From assembly GCA_022825885.1 (NCBI GenBank), contig JAJDVY010000006.1, forward strand, positions 1 to 64,000: 64,000 bases of DNA. The letters run 5' to 3'. The translations under genes were made by a program, and so were the position numbers. A model generated the notes under the pieces. The model was not told the origin of the DNA. It ran no database searches and worked only from the letters and a program-made list of their open reading frames with translations. Positions within the stretch are counted from its first letter, which is position 1, and every line of letters begins with the position of its first letter. Source of the stretch: Nitrospirales bacterium (GTDB lineage: Bacteria > Nitrospirota > Nitrospiria > Nitrospirales > UBA8639). Below, one piece after another: positions 24,258-32,972 of this stretch.

Positions 24258-24713
24258 TTAAATGTGGTACATCGGCGCTCGTTGTTGTTCGAGCTCCGTA
24301 TATTGTTCAATCAGTGATTGCAGCGTGACCGAATTCAAAATCTCGCGTTCGGCCTGGTACACGCGATCCCACAGCCTCGATAATAACGCCTCGCGATGGG
24401 GCGGCCGCAAGGCTCGCCCGTTTGTCCCGGCCTCCCGGGTCTCCGGCTCGCTCTGGCCGTTCATCGTTTCGACGATTGAGGCCACGGACACTTCCGCTGG
24501 GGGCTGACGCAGCACGTATCCTCCCTGCGGCCCCCTGATACTGTCAACGATGCCGCCTTGCTTCAAAGCCTGAAGCACCTGCTCGATAAAACGCGGAGGA
24601 ATGGTTTGCCGGCGGGCAATCGTCCTGGCCTGCACCGGACCCTCTCCGTACCGCAAGGCAAGATCCAGCGTCGCAAAAATCGCATACGTCACTTTCAACG
24701 GGATCTTAATCAT
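24258..24713 (-). CDS. Rrf2-family transcriptional regulator (CymR-like)
   Basis: A 151-residue Rrf2-type winged-helix protein: KVTYAIFATLDLALRYGEGP, a recognition region ARRQTIPPRFIEQVLQALKQ and the wing VDSIRGPQGGYVL. It has no Cys residues, so it is not an Fe-S sensor like IscR and resembles CymR-type regulators of sulfur metabolism. It is the first gene of the sulfate operon, 42 bp before the reductase, and the promoter contains repeated ATTCC boxes, so autoregulation and control of sulfate assimilation are inferred. Confidence 0.9.
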   Translation of the reverse strand: MIKIPLKVTYAIFATLDLALRYGEGPVQARTIARRQTIPPRFIEQVLQALKQGGIVDSIRGPQGGYVLRQPPAEVSVASIVETMNGQSEPETREAGTNGRALRPPHREALLSRLWDRVYQAEREILNSVTLQSLIEQYTELEQQRAPMYHI

Positions 24714-24746
24714 CTCAATTCATACATTTCCGATAGGAATTACGGA

Positions 24747-24775
24747 ATTATAGGAATCTGTCCATGCCGTGTCAA
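24747..24775 (-). promoter_or_regulatory. Sigma-70 promoter of rrf2-sulfate operon with putative Rrf2 operator
   Basis: On the minus strand TTGACA (24770-24775), a 17-bp spacer and TATAAT (24747-24752) form a consensus promoter about 35 nt before the rrf2 ATG. ATTCC occurs three times in and after the -10 region (24732-24757), ATTCCTATAATTCCGTAATT and beyond, a spacing that fits a dimeric repressor. Confidence 0.82.
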
Positions 24776-25174
24776 TACCCCATAGAACCCTCCTGGCAGG
24801 AGAGGGTAGGGTGAGGGCACTCAGTCATTCCGAAGCGAAGAATCTGCTGTTTCTTTTTTCCTGTCATCCCCGATCCTCGATTAAGAACGTCAAGGACAAG
24901 CCCTGATCGGGGATCCAGTGTCTTTTCTTTCATGCGGGGTTTCGCCCCCGCACGACGAGGTTCCTTCGACTTCGCTCCGCTCCGCTCAGGACAGGCTCTT
25001 TTGTTTCGGCAAAAGGACCCAAAACCATTGGCGCCATGAGATGGCGCGGCTACGCCCACCCTCACCTTCATCCTCTCCCATCAAGGGAGAGGAGATGGCC
25101 TTCACTCCCTCTCCCCCTAGCGCGGGAGAGGGCCTGTCCTGAGCTTTGTCGAAGGGCTGGGGTGAGGGGGAAGT
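24776..25174. repeat. Gene-free gap of dispersed repeats
   Basis: It holds a CCCCGATC unit (24862-24920), the second copy of the TTTTGTTTCGGCAAAAGGAC repeat (24933-25035), a 'CCATGAGATGGCGCGGCTAC' phrase (also near 53960) and a 'CTCTCCC...GGGAGAGG' low-complexity segment ending in CTGAGCTTTGTCGAAGGGCT. No gene is supported. Confidence 0.7.
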
Positions 25175-26029
25175 TCAGTGCCTGACGGTCACACAAGGCC
25201 TGATCTTTTCCAGGGTTTTCTCTCCGATGCCCGGAATCTTCAACAGGTCTTCGACGGACTCGTAAGGCCTGCCAGCAGTGATTTTGGCGGCTGTAACCGG
25301 ACCAACTCCTGGAATTTCCTGGAGTTGGTCATTTGATGCGGTATTCAGGTCGATAGGTTTGTCGCATTTTTTCTCCCATTTCTTATCTTCTTCCAGCAGG
25401 ATTTTGCGTAGTTTAAGGAGGCGTTCAGGATCGGTTTCCTTCCATATCCCATTGTGCTTCAATATGGCGAAATCAAGGAGATTCTCAAGTTCTTTCTCTA
25501 CGAATTTGCTTATCGTGCCGTCAGGAGCCTTGTGTGTTTCGCCGTGTACTCTGGCCAAGCCTTGTTCGACGAGGCGGTGCCCGAGATCATGGCCGTTGTG
25601 GGTTTCGATAAAGGCATAGTAGCGAACGTTGGTTGACCCTCCTGGTGCCTTGGCATAACTGGTGTGAATCGTGAATGGCCGCGATAGGACCTGTTTGACG
25701 TACTCGGCGGCTTTTTTGCCCAAGCGCATGACGGCCGTGGTGTCTTGGAGGCCGAAATAATATTGTTGTTCGAGAACCCTGTCTCTCGTAGCCTTTCTGA
25801 CTGTGGTCTCCGGGCAATCCACATAGTAGAGCCGCAGGTGCAAGACCTTGCCGTTGGCCTTAACCTTGAAACTGTCCCCGTCATTCGAATCATGCTCGAC
25901 AAGCGTGGCGTTCTCAATGGTCTCAAGCTCCGCAGCCTGCAGGGCGGTTGCCAAACAGCATGAGAGGAACAGAACGAAAAACAGGCCTGTCTTCATAACG
26001 GTTGTATCGTTCTTTGTTGGAAATCGCAT
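25175..26029 (-). CDS. Secreted staphylococcal-nuclease-like protein with ComEA-type helix-hairpin-helix domain
   Basis: A 284-residue protein. ATG 26029 has a strong site (TGAGGAGGAAC); residues 12-32 ([20 protein letters not shown]) are a signal peptide with likely cleavage after ALQA. Residues about 35-200 are SNase-like ([20 protein letters not shown], then [16 protein letters not shown]). Residues 225-284 are tandem HhH motifs ([35 protein letters not shown]) as in ComEA. It probably binds and cuts DNA outside the cytoplasm. It has no operon partner. Confidence 0.88.
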   Translation of the reverse strand: MRFPTKNDTTVMKTGLFFVLFLSCCLATALQAAELETIENATLVEHDSNDGDSFKVKANGKVLHLRLYYVDCPETTVRKATRDRVLEQQYYFGLQDTTAVMRLGKKAAEYVKQVLSRPFTIHTSYAKAPGGSTNVRYYAFIETHNGHDLGHRLVEQGLARVHGETHKAPDGTISKFVEKELENLLDFAILKHNGIWKETDPERLLKLRKILLEEDKKWEKKCDKPIDLNTASNDQLQEIPGVGPVTAAKITAGRPYESVEDLLKIPGIGEKTLEKIRPCVTVRH

Positions 26030-26595
26030 GACTTGTTCCTCCTCAGCATTTGGGGAAACCTTCAGTTGGTACGGTCCTCATGTTGTTGTTCAGCGAAGAA
26101 CAGGAAGATACAAACGGTAGTCCATCTTTTCCATCCCCGCAACCTCTCGATGGCGAGTCCTTCCTAGTTACCAACGTCATAGCAACCGGTTGCAATATGG
26201 ACAGGACAAAGACCCTGGATTCCCGGATATCGCCTGGATCCCCGATTAGATCCCCGATCAAGTCGGGGACAAGCGTCGGGATTGTAAATGTTCACTCATT
26301 CGTTGACAGAATCCCAGGCTTGATCTGAAACAAAATCATGGTTTGGCTTTTCTCCTTTGTCTGTCATCCTCGATCCTCGATTAAAAATGTCAAGGACAGG
26401 CTATTTGTAATCGAGGATCCAGTGTCTTTATTCTTCACGGACGCAGTGAAAAGCAACGACGCTGGATCCCCGATCGGGGTCGGGGATGACAGAAAGAGAC
26501 AACGAATCTTGTCAACGAATTACTGAACACATACAGGAATGACGGAAAGAGGTCATTGATCGGACAAGAGTTAACAGGCAATTTGGATCCACAGC
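26030..26595. repeat. Gene-free gap with dispersed repeats and TTGTCAAC element
   Basis: The gap contains three CCCCGATC-family units (26218-26275, 26362-26420, 26462-26492) and at 26501-26543 the sequence AACGAATCTTGTCAACGAAT followed by TACTGAACACATACAGGAAT. Closely related copies of the latter lie at 7096-7130 and, inverted, at 3247-3283. No gene is supported. Confidence 0.65.
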
Positions 26596-27756
26596 TCAAG
26601 GCTCACCGGTGCGGATTCCCAATGTGTGTAACCGGGCCAGGAGATTGGGGTTGCCGCCCGTGATGGAAATTGGTGAACCGGCGAATTCGCGGCGATGCGG
26701 ATAGTTTTTCCGGAGCCGGTCGAAGGCCTGGGGACGCAACGGTTCGGGAACGGCGAGCAGTTCACGCATCCGTGCGTGGTCTGCCCGCAGGTCGTACAGA
26801 GTCGTGATAATGTCATGGACCAGGATCTGGAAATCTTTGCCGGTGGCATCGAATTGAAGATGGGGCAAAGAGCCGGATGCCGGTGCAGCCGGTGGCTCAG
26901 GAGGCGTCCAGACCGGCTCGATTCCCCAGAAGCGACAGCAGGCTTGATACACCATGACCGTTCCATTGATCTTCCCGTCTGAGGAGTAGCCGGCAACGTG
27001 GGGCGTACCAAGCAGCACGCGGTCCAGGAGATCCCGGTTGATGGCAGGTTCCTGTTCCCAGACGTCCAGGACCGCGCCTCCAATCGTCCCTTTGGTCAAC
27101 GTCGTCAGCAGGGCTGCGTTGTCTACGACTTCACCGCGTGCGGTATTGATCAGGATGGAAGAAGGCGTCACGTGCGCCAGTTCATCGGCTCCGATCAAAT
27201 GAAACGTGGCGTCGGGTCCGTCGCAGGTCAACGGGACGTGCAGGGTTAGGAAGTCGGCTTGCAGGACTTCGGCGAGTGGCAGGTATCGTTGGTCGCCGGT
27301 TGCTCGCGCCAATGGCGGATCATGCAAAAGCGTCTGCATGCCCAGCGCGGGCGCCTTGGCCGCCACAATGCTGCCGATCCGGCCGTTCCCGATGACCCCG
27401 AGGGTTTTTCCACTGAGACTCAGTCCCCTGGTGTGAGCGGTCACCAACAGGGCCGTCAGTACGTACTCTGCGACAGCGTTCGCATTGCACCCGGGGGCCG
27501 CGGCAAACCCGATGTCACGAGCGGCCAGATACTCACGGTCGATATGCTCGACGCCCGTGGTCGCCGTTCCCACGAATTGTACTCCGGTATCGGACAACAA
27601 CGTGGCATCGACTGTGGTGACGGACCTGACGATCAGCACCTGCGCGTCCCGAATCGCCTCGCGGGTGATGGCTCGTCCCGGGAGCAGGATGACGGATCCG
27701 AGATGCGAAAACGCTTCCCGGGCGAACGGAATATTTTCATCGACGACAAATTGCAC
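26596..27756 (-). CDS. pdxB: 4-phosphoerythronate dehydrogenase
   Basis: A 386-residue D-2-hydroxyacid dehydrogenase of PdxB length. It oxidises 4-phospho-D-erythronate in the DXP-dependent pyridoxal phosphate pathway. The start VVDENIPFAREAF, the NAD loop GVIGNGRIGSIVAAKA, NTARGEVVDNAAL and the PdxB-specific TPHVAGYSSDGKINGT with the catalytic His are all present. The C-terminal dimerisation domain is complete. GTG 27756 has GGAGG 5 nt upstream; ATG 27768, four codons earlier, is the alternative. It is monocistronic, between repeats and a divergent bcp. Confidence 0.92.
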   Translation of the reverse strand: MQFVVDENIPFAREAFSHLGSVILLPGRAITREAIRDAQVLIVRSVTTVDATLLSDTGVQFVGTATTGVEHIDREYLAARDIGFAAAPGCNANAVAEYVLTALLVTAHTRGLSLSGKTLGVIGNGRIGSIVAAKAPALGMQTLLHDPPLARATGDQRYLPLAEVLQADFLTLHVPLTCDGPDATFHLIGADELAHVTPSSILINTARGEVVDNAALLTTLTKGTIGGAVLDVWEQEPAINRDLLDRVLLGTPHVAGYSSDGKINGTVMVYQACCRFWGIEPVWTPPEPPAAPASGSLPHLQFDATGKDFQILVHDIITTLYDLRADHARMRELLAVPEPLRPQAFDRLRKNYPHRREFAGSPISITGGNPNLLARLHTLGIRTGEP

Positions 27757-27910
27757 GTGTCCCTCCATGTGATGGGATTTCCTCTTTTCTTTTAGCCCCG
27801 GTATATCATAAAATTTTATCAGTGCTTGGGGAAGAAGGGACGCTGGTGAAAACCTCGTTTACCCGAATGATAATTCCGAATACACGATGCGACGAGGGAG
27901 GGGGGAAGTA

Positions 27911-28513
27911 ATGGCCCAGAAAACCAAGGCGACGAAAAAACCAACGGCATCCGGAGGAACGAAAAAGACCGTCAGAAAAAAATCGACCACGCCGGTCAAC
28001 GCGAAACCGAAGAAACCCCTCCAGGCCTCCCCCGGCCCTTCGACCAAACAGGTGAAAATCGGGCAAAAGGCTCCGGCCTTTTCCTTACCGAATCAGGACG
28101 GAAAAATCGTACGGCTGTCTGATTTCAAGGGCAAGAAAGTCGTGCTGTATTTTTATCCGAAAGACGATACGCCGGGCTGTACCAAAGAATCCTGCGCCTT
28201 TCGTGACGGCTTGGAGGAGATTCATTCCAGCGGTGCCGTGGTGCTGGGGATCAGCGCGGATTCCGTGGACTCGCACAAGAAGTTTGTAAAAAAGTTCAAC
28301 CTGAATTTCCCGTTGCTCAGCGATGAAACGAAAGCCGTGGTGCAGGCTTACGGCGTGTGGAAAGAGAAATCACTGTACGGCCGGAAATTCATGGGAATCG
28401 AGCGCACGACGTTCATTATCGATGAACACGGCAAGTTTGATGATATCTTCCAAAAGGTCAAAGTGGACGGCCACTTGGAAGAAGTCCTGGCGGAACTCGA
28501 CGTCATGCCCTAA
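27911..28513 (+). CDS. bcp: Thioredoxin-dependent peroxiredoxin (Bcp/PrxQ) with basic N-terminal extension
   Basis: A 200-residue protein. The peroxidatic Cys lies in YPKDDTPGCTKESCAFRD with the resolving Cys five residues on, the PrxQ/Bcp arrangement. The family usually has about 155 residues; here a 45-residue Lys/Pro/Thr-rich tail precedes the domain (KKPTASGGTKKTVRKKS), possibly a nucleic-acid or membrane contact. ATG 27911 follows GAGGGAGGGGGGAAG; an upstream in-frame ATG has no better site. It reduces peroxides in the cytoplasm using thioredoxin. Confidence 0.93.
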   Translation: MAQKTKATKKPTASGGTKKTVRKKSTTPVNAKPKKPLQASPGPSTKQVKIGQKAPAFSLPNQDGKIVRLSDFKGKKVVLYFYPKDDTPGCTKESCAFRDGLEEIHSSGAVVLGISADSVDSHKKFVKKFNLNFPLLSDETKAVVQAYGVWKEKSLYGRKFMGIERTTFIIDEHGKFDDIFQKVKVDGHLEEVLAELDVMP

Positions 28514-28649
28514 GCCCGGCACCGTGCCCTGCGCGGAAAACTGCGCTGGGAGGGCATACTCGAAGAGATGCGGCGCGATCGGTGATGGTCGCCGATTCTT
28601 CCATCTGGATCGCAACAACGTCTATGGATGGTTTCTTCAGTAGGTGCCC

Positions 28650-29090
28650 TCACCGGTTCTCGTGTTCGTCCCCGATTACGGACGCGTCGTGTTCACCGAA
28701 GATTGCGGTCTCATGCGTGTAGTGTTTGAACTCCAACAAATTGTGTGACGGGTCTTCGAGAAAAAACGTCTGGTGTTCCAGCCGCGTTCCCGGGAATCGA
28801 CGACGAGGTTGTTGATAAAACGTCAGCCCCCGGGTTCTGGCCCGGTCAACCAATGCTTTCCAGTCTTCTTCGTCCGTAAACACCAATCCGAAATGTCGAG
28901 GATAAATGCCTTTCTGCCGGGGCAGCGGTTCCGTGGTCAATTGAGCCACAATCTGATGGTCCTTGAATTCCAACAGCATGGCGTGTGGGGACCGGCGTCC
29001 CAGCATGCAGCCCAGTCCATCCACGTAAAATTTTTTGGCTTCTTCCAGATCGTGTACGGGAAAGGCCAGATGAAAGATGACGGACCCCAC
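28650..29090 (-). CDS. VOC-family (glyoxalase/dioxygenase-like) protein
   Basis: A 146-residue vicinal-oxygen-chelate fold protein. FHLAFPVHDLEEAKKFYVDG opens the first beta-alpha-beta-beta-beta unit; RHFGLVFTDEEDWKALVDRA and EHQTFFLEDPSHNLLEFKHY form the second with metal ligands His and Glu. This resembles the glyoxalase/bleomycin-resistance dioxygenase group; the substrate is not deducible. GTG 29090 is taken as start (GTGAGG upstream), since longer frames run into the preceding gene. It is the last of a probable murJ-dtd-hypothetical-VOC transcription unit. Confidence 0.82.
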   Translation of the reverse strand: MGSVIFHLAFPVHDLEEAKKFYVDGLGCMLGRRSPHAMLLEFKDHQIVAQLTTEPLPRQKGIYPRHFGLVFTDEEDWKALVDRARTRGLTFYQQPRRRFPGTRLEHQTFFLEDPSHNLLEFKHYTHETAIFGEHDASVIGDEHENR

Positions 29091-29116
29091 ACCACCCTCA
29101 CTCGATTCGCGATTGA

Positions 29117-29683
29117 TTAATGCAGCAGAATGTCTTTGGCCCGTTGGTGCGGAGGGTTCTGCATGCGGTCCAGGTCCTGGCGAACGAGACCCAGACCGGT
29201 CACGCACAGCTCGAAATTCGACGAGAGTTTTTGAAACAGCACCGGCGGTTCGTTCCGCTCACCGTGTTGAAAGGCGGCGACCATCCGGTAAGACCGTTTC
29301 CCCGCTTTCACGTAATTCACGAAATAATCCTTGTGGTAAATCAGCCCGCCGGTTTTGAGATAACGAAGGTATTCCGGAAACAGCCCGGCAATGAACAGGG
29401 TCAAATCGCCAATGTGCCGATGAATAGTCCGTTCGCGGTCAGCGTCGGGGGCGTCCGTCGCGAGTTCGGATTCGTATAAGAGTTCGACCACCGTTTCAAC
29501 GGGTTGTCCCCGCTGGTTCTTAATGTGTTGCAGATGGTCGACGTGGGAGAATTCGACGAGCAGATTGGAGAGGTACGCGGTGACGTTGAAATCGGGCCAG
29601 CCCAATGACTCGGTAAAGCTGCGCTCCGTCAGCGCACCGAATAGTCGCCTGAGTGGATGATGTTGAGAAACGGCGGTCGCCAT
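29117..29683 (-). CDS. Conserved-looking hypothetical protein
   Basis: A 188-residue soluble, mainly helical protein with no signal peptide or recognised motif. Notable segments are WPDFNVTAYLSNLLVEFSHV, GDLTLFIAGLFPEYLRYLKT and VNYVKAGKRSYRMVAAF. Coding-like composition and tight packing (45 bp after dtd, 26 bp before the VOC start) make it a real gene. I do not recognise a family. Confidence 0.75.
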   Translation of the reverse strand: MATAVSQHHPLRRLFGALTERSFTESLGWPDFNVTAYLSNLLVEFSHVDHLQHIKNQRGQPVETVVELLYESELATDAPDADRERTIHRHIGDLTLFIAGLFPEYLRYLKTGGLIYHKDYFVNYVKAGKRSYRMVAAFQHGERNEPPVLFQKLSSNFELCVTGLGLVRQDLDRMQNPPHQRAKDILLH

Positions 29684-29728
29684 CCTCTCCCCACGTTGAC
29701 CCGTTCACCGGCCGGGTTCGTTCAATCG

Positions 29729-30193
29729 CTACCCTATTTTCCCTGATTCCCTCCGGTGACTGTCAAGAACAAATGTCACCGGGCCGTCATTTTCCAGCGT
29801 GACGACCATATTGGCACCGAACTTGCCTGTTTGAACCGGAACGCCCTGTTCTCGAATGGAGTGCGCCGCGGATTCATAGAGGCGCTGCGCCACGTCGGGT
29901 TGCGCGGCTGCCTCGAAGCCCGGACGCCGCCCACGATGGGTCTCTCCCAACAACGTAAATTGCGAGACCATCAACAGTTCCCCTTGCACGTCCATGATCG
30001 ACCGGTTCATCTTGCCCGCCTCGTCGGAGAAGATGCGGAGTTGCGGGATCTTGTCGGCCATATAGGAGACGTCCGCGTCGGAATCGTCTTTCGCCACGCC
30101 CAGGAGGACCACGAGCCCGTGCGAAATGGACGCGATGGCGTCGCCGTCGACCGTGACGGCGGCCGAGCGGACTCGTTGGAGTACGGCTCTCAT
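29729..30193 (-). CDS. dtd: D-aminoacyl-tRNA deacylase
   Basis: A 154-residue protein of family length. It hydrolyses D-aminoacyl-tRNA and mischarged glycyl-tRNAAla. Diagnostic features are the MRAVLQRVRSAAVTVDG start, LVVLLGVAKDDSDADVSYMA, the catalytic SQFTLLG and the Gly-cisPro region (GANMVVTLENDGPVTFVLD). The start at ATG 30193 is fixed by the family N-terminus; upstream codons belong to murJ in another frame. It lies 28 bp after murJ. Confidence 0.95.
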   Translation of the reverse strand: MRAVLQRVRSAAVTVDGDAIASISHGLVVLLGVAKDDSDADVSYMADKIPQLRIFSDEAGKMNRSIMDVQGELLMVSQFTLLGETHRGRRPGFEAAAQPDVAQRLYESAAHSIREQGVPVQTGKFGANMVVTLENDGPVTFVLDSHRRESGKIG

Positions 30194-30221
30194 GTCTGCG
30201 CGTCCCCGGGCGGTTCGAACG

Positions 30222-31826
30222 TCAGGCTTGCGGGCGCAAAAACGGGACGTTGCGTTGTGCCAGCTTCCACAGGACTTCCAGTTCTTTGGAGTGAAACAAG
30301 GCCTGCATGCCAACGTATCCGGTCGCGCTCAATCCGATGCCGACCGTCAGCATGAGGCTTTTGGCGACCCATTCATCCGCGCGATGCCAGACTGCCAAAT
30401 CTGCAATCCACAGACAACTCAGGATCACGGGAATGGTCGCGAGCCCGGCTTGGCCGAGGGAGCGACCCACGCCTCGCCAATCGATGCCGCCCAGTCGATG
30501 CGTGAGAATGCCGGTCAACACACCGATATTCACCATGGCCGACAGCGCCGTGGCCAGGGCCAGCCCTGCGTGTGCCAAAGGCTGCATCAGGAGTAACGCC
30601 AGGACAATGTTAGTCAGCATGGCCGCCACGGCCGCGAACGCCGGGGTCTTCGTATCCTGGAGTGAATAAAAGGCCGTCACGATGATGCGAATGCCCGCGA
30701 AGGCCCACAGCCCGACGGCATAGGCCAACACGGCGGCGGCGGTGGCTTGGGTATCGGCGGCGGAAAAGGCGCCGTGTTCAAACAACAGGTGCACGATGGG
30801 ACGTCGAAGAAAGATGACCCCGATCATGGCCGGCAGGATAATGAAGCCGATCATGCGAAGACCAAATCCCAGCGTGTCCCGCAGCTCATCCAGGGCCCCG
30901 CGCGACGCTTGGTCCGACAGGGTGGGCAGAATCGCCGTGGCCAGGGCGACCCCGAAAATGCCCAGGGGAAACTGGATCAAGCGCATGCCGTAAAACAGGT
31001 ACGTGGGTCCGCCGGGGAAATACGATGCCAGGATGGTGCTCACGGTCATGTTGATCTGCACCACGGACAGCCCCAATAACGACGGGATGATCAGGGTGCC
31101 GATCTTCCGCACGCCGGGATGCCCGGGGTTGAAACGCCATTGGAAGAGCAGGCCGCGTTTCTGAATGCCGGGCAGTTGCATGACGAATTGCGTCAACCCA
31201 CCGGCCACGACTCCGAGCGCCAAGCCCAAAGCCGGCTCCTCCAGCGCCGGAGCCAACACCAGCGCCGAGGCAATCATGCAGACGTTGAAAAACACCGGAC
31301 CCAGGGCCGGGGCGGCAAAAGCTCGCAGGGAGTTCAGCATGCCCATGGTCAGAGCAGCCAGGCTGATGAAGATCAGATAGGGGAACATGATCCGGGTCAG
31401 GAGGGTCGTGAGACTCAACTGTTCGGCGTCATCGTGAAACCCGGGTGCCAGGACCCACACGAGAGCCGGGGCCGTGACCACGCCGAGCAGGGTGATCAGC
31501 GTGACGATGGACAGGAGCGTGGTGAAGGCGGCACTGGCCAGTTCCCAGGTTTCTTTTTTGCTGCGCAGGGTGTGGTATTCGGTGAAGACGGGGATAAAGG
31601 CGGAGGCCATGGAGCCCTCGGCCAGGAGTTCACGCAACAGGTTGGGAACACGATAGGCCACGAAAAACGCATCGGCCGCAATTGTCGCGCCTAACAGTTG
31701 CGCCAGGAGAACGTCGCGCGCGAGTCCCAGGATTCGGCTGGAAAAGGTCGCGGCGCCGATGAGTCCGGCGGCCCCGGCGATGGAGCGGTGCTCGTCTGCG
31801 TTCGGCAGTGGGGGGTCCGGAGACAT
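30222..31826 (-). CDS. murJ: Lipid II flippase MurJ
   Basis: A 534-residue, 14-helix membrane protein of the MOP superfamily. The family opening AAGLIGAATFSSRILGLARD, followed by DVLLAQLLGA, DAFFVAYRVPNLLRELLAEG and SMASAFIPVF is clear, as is the basic central cavity. It translocates lipid II to the outer face of the inner membrane for peptidoglycan assembly. Position before dtd is shared with many Gram-negative genomes. Confidence 0.95.
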   Translation of the reverse strand: MSPDPPLPNADEHRSIAGAAGLIGAATFSSRILGLARDVLLAQLLGATIAADAFFVAYRVPNLLRELLAEGSMASAFIPVFTEYHTLRSKKETWELASAAFTTLLSIVTLITLLGVVTAPALVWVLAPGFHDDAEQLSLTTLLTRIMFPYLIFISLAALTMGMLNSLRAFAAPALGPVFFNVCMIASALVLAPALEEPALGLALGVVAGGLTQFVMQLPGIQKRGLLFQWRFNPGHPGVRKIGTLIIPSLLGLSVVQINMTVSTILASYFPGGPTYLFYGMRLIQFPLGIFGVALATAILPTLSDQASRGALDELRDTLGFGLRMIGFIILPAMIGVIFLRRPIVHLLFEHGAFSAADTQATAAAVLAYAVGLWAFAGIRIIVTAFYSLQDTKTPAFAAVAAMLTNIVLALLLMQPLAHAGLALATALSAMVNIGVLTGILTHRLGGIDWRGVGRSLGQAGLATIPVILSCLWIADLAVWHRADEWVAKSLMLTVGIGLSATGYVGMQALFHSKELEVLWKLAQRNVPFLRPQA

Positions 31827-31898
31827 GCAAGGAATTCTAGACGAACGCTTCCGGGGAATCCAGGAAGCGAACAGAATAAGCCGGGCCGGAGTCGCGCT

Positions 31899-32813
31899 TT
31901 ATAAGCCGCCACGGTCCTGGCGCGGGACCGTCAATTTCGCTTTGATGAATTCCTGGTGCGGCAATTCGAATGATTTGGCGATTTGTCGAATCGCTTCGAT
32001 CTCGGCATGCGACGTGTCCTCCGCGGCGTTGGCAATGGCAAACAGGCACCGCAAAAACGTTTTGCGCTCTTCGATGGTGGTGTGGCGACAAAACCCGCTG
32101 GTGAGCCGAACGAGATCCAGGCCCTGCATGATCCGGGCCTGACTCATCTTGGTGATCAACCGGGCCTCGTCGTCGGGCACGTTCCAGAGTTGCCGGAGGG
32201 CGAGACTCATGGCCTCGCGTTCGCGGTGACACACCTCATTGTCCACCCAGGCCACGTGAGCCATCAGGCCCGCGGCCAAACAGATTTTCCGGGCCTCCGT
32301 CTCGGGGAACGACAGGGTGCGTCCCTGCTGCTCCAACTCCGAAGTCAATTGGAAATAAATCGTGTTCTTGATGAAATCTTCGATCCGGTCTTCACGCGAC
32401 CCCTGACCGGCCTTGCGTTTCAGGGTTTGTCGAAAGGGCGTGGTCAGATGGCTCAACAGGCCGGTGCTGCGCCCTTCGATATCCTGACGAATATCCTCCA
32501 GAAACGCCGACTCACTTGTCCGCCTGCTTCCGTCACCGGAGACGAGTTTTTCCAGGGTTTCAAGCACCAGTTGCTTGTCCCCGGAAGACCGAATGCCGGA
32601 TAGGACACGGTCCAGCAAGTCACGGCGTTCGGCGTCGCTCACCGCATGTGTCATGTAGAGTTCCAGTTGCATCCAATCTTCCCCGGAAATATCGGGGAGC
32701 AGGAACAGGAGTTCCTTCAGGGCATTGATCTCGTCCTGTTCGAGCCGGCCGTCGATCCATGCGATGCCGATCATCAATTTTCCGAGATCCAGAATAAAAT
32801 CCCTGGTGGCCAT
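31899..32813 (-). CDS. TerB-like double-domain protein
   Basis: A 304-residue protein with two all-helical, acidic TerB-like units: residues about 1-110 (LGKLMIGIAWIDGRLEQDEI, NALKELLFLLPDISGEDWMQ) and 170-300 (AAGLMAHVAWVDNEVCHRER). The 'A-W-x-D-x-x-x-x-x-x-E' pattern in both units is the TerB metal-binding signature. The middle carries charged helices. ATG 32813 has AGGAGGAGGC directly upstream; longer frames have no site. TerB domains are linked to stress and membrane-associated complexes; no other ter genes are nearby. Confidence 0.78.
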   Translation of the reverse strand: MATRDFILDLGKLMIGIAWIDGRLEQDEINALKELLFLLPDISGEDWMQLELYMTHAVSDAERRDLLDRVLSGIRSSGDKQLVLETLEKLVSGDGSRRTSESAFLEDIRQDIEGRSTGLLSHLTTPFRQTLKRKAGQGSREDRIEDFIKNTIYFQLTSELEQQGRTLSFPETEARKICLAAGLMAHVAWVDNEVCHREREAMSLALRQLWNVPDDEARLITKMSQARIMQGLDLVRLTSGFCRHTTIEERKTFLRCLFAIANAAEDTSHAEIEAIRQIAKSFELPHQEFIKAKLTVPRQDRGGL

Positions 32814-32972
32814 GCCTCCTCCTGTGCCCGTGAGCCGCATTGTTTCATTGACACTAAAACGACCCTTTCTATAGCATCTTTCGGAGTTTTTGTCTTTGGA
32901 AAAGACCGCATGAGACGAGGACGGGGGAATGGCTCTGCGCCCCAGGGGGCGGACACCGCCCCTACGCAATAA

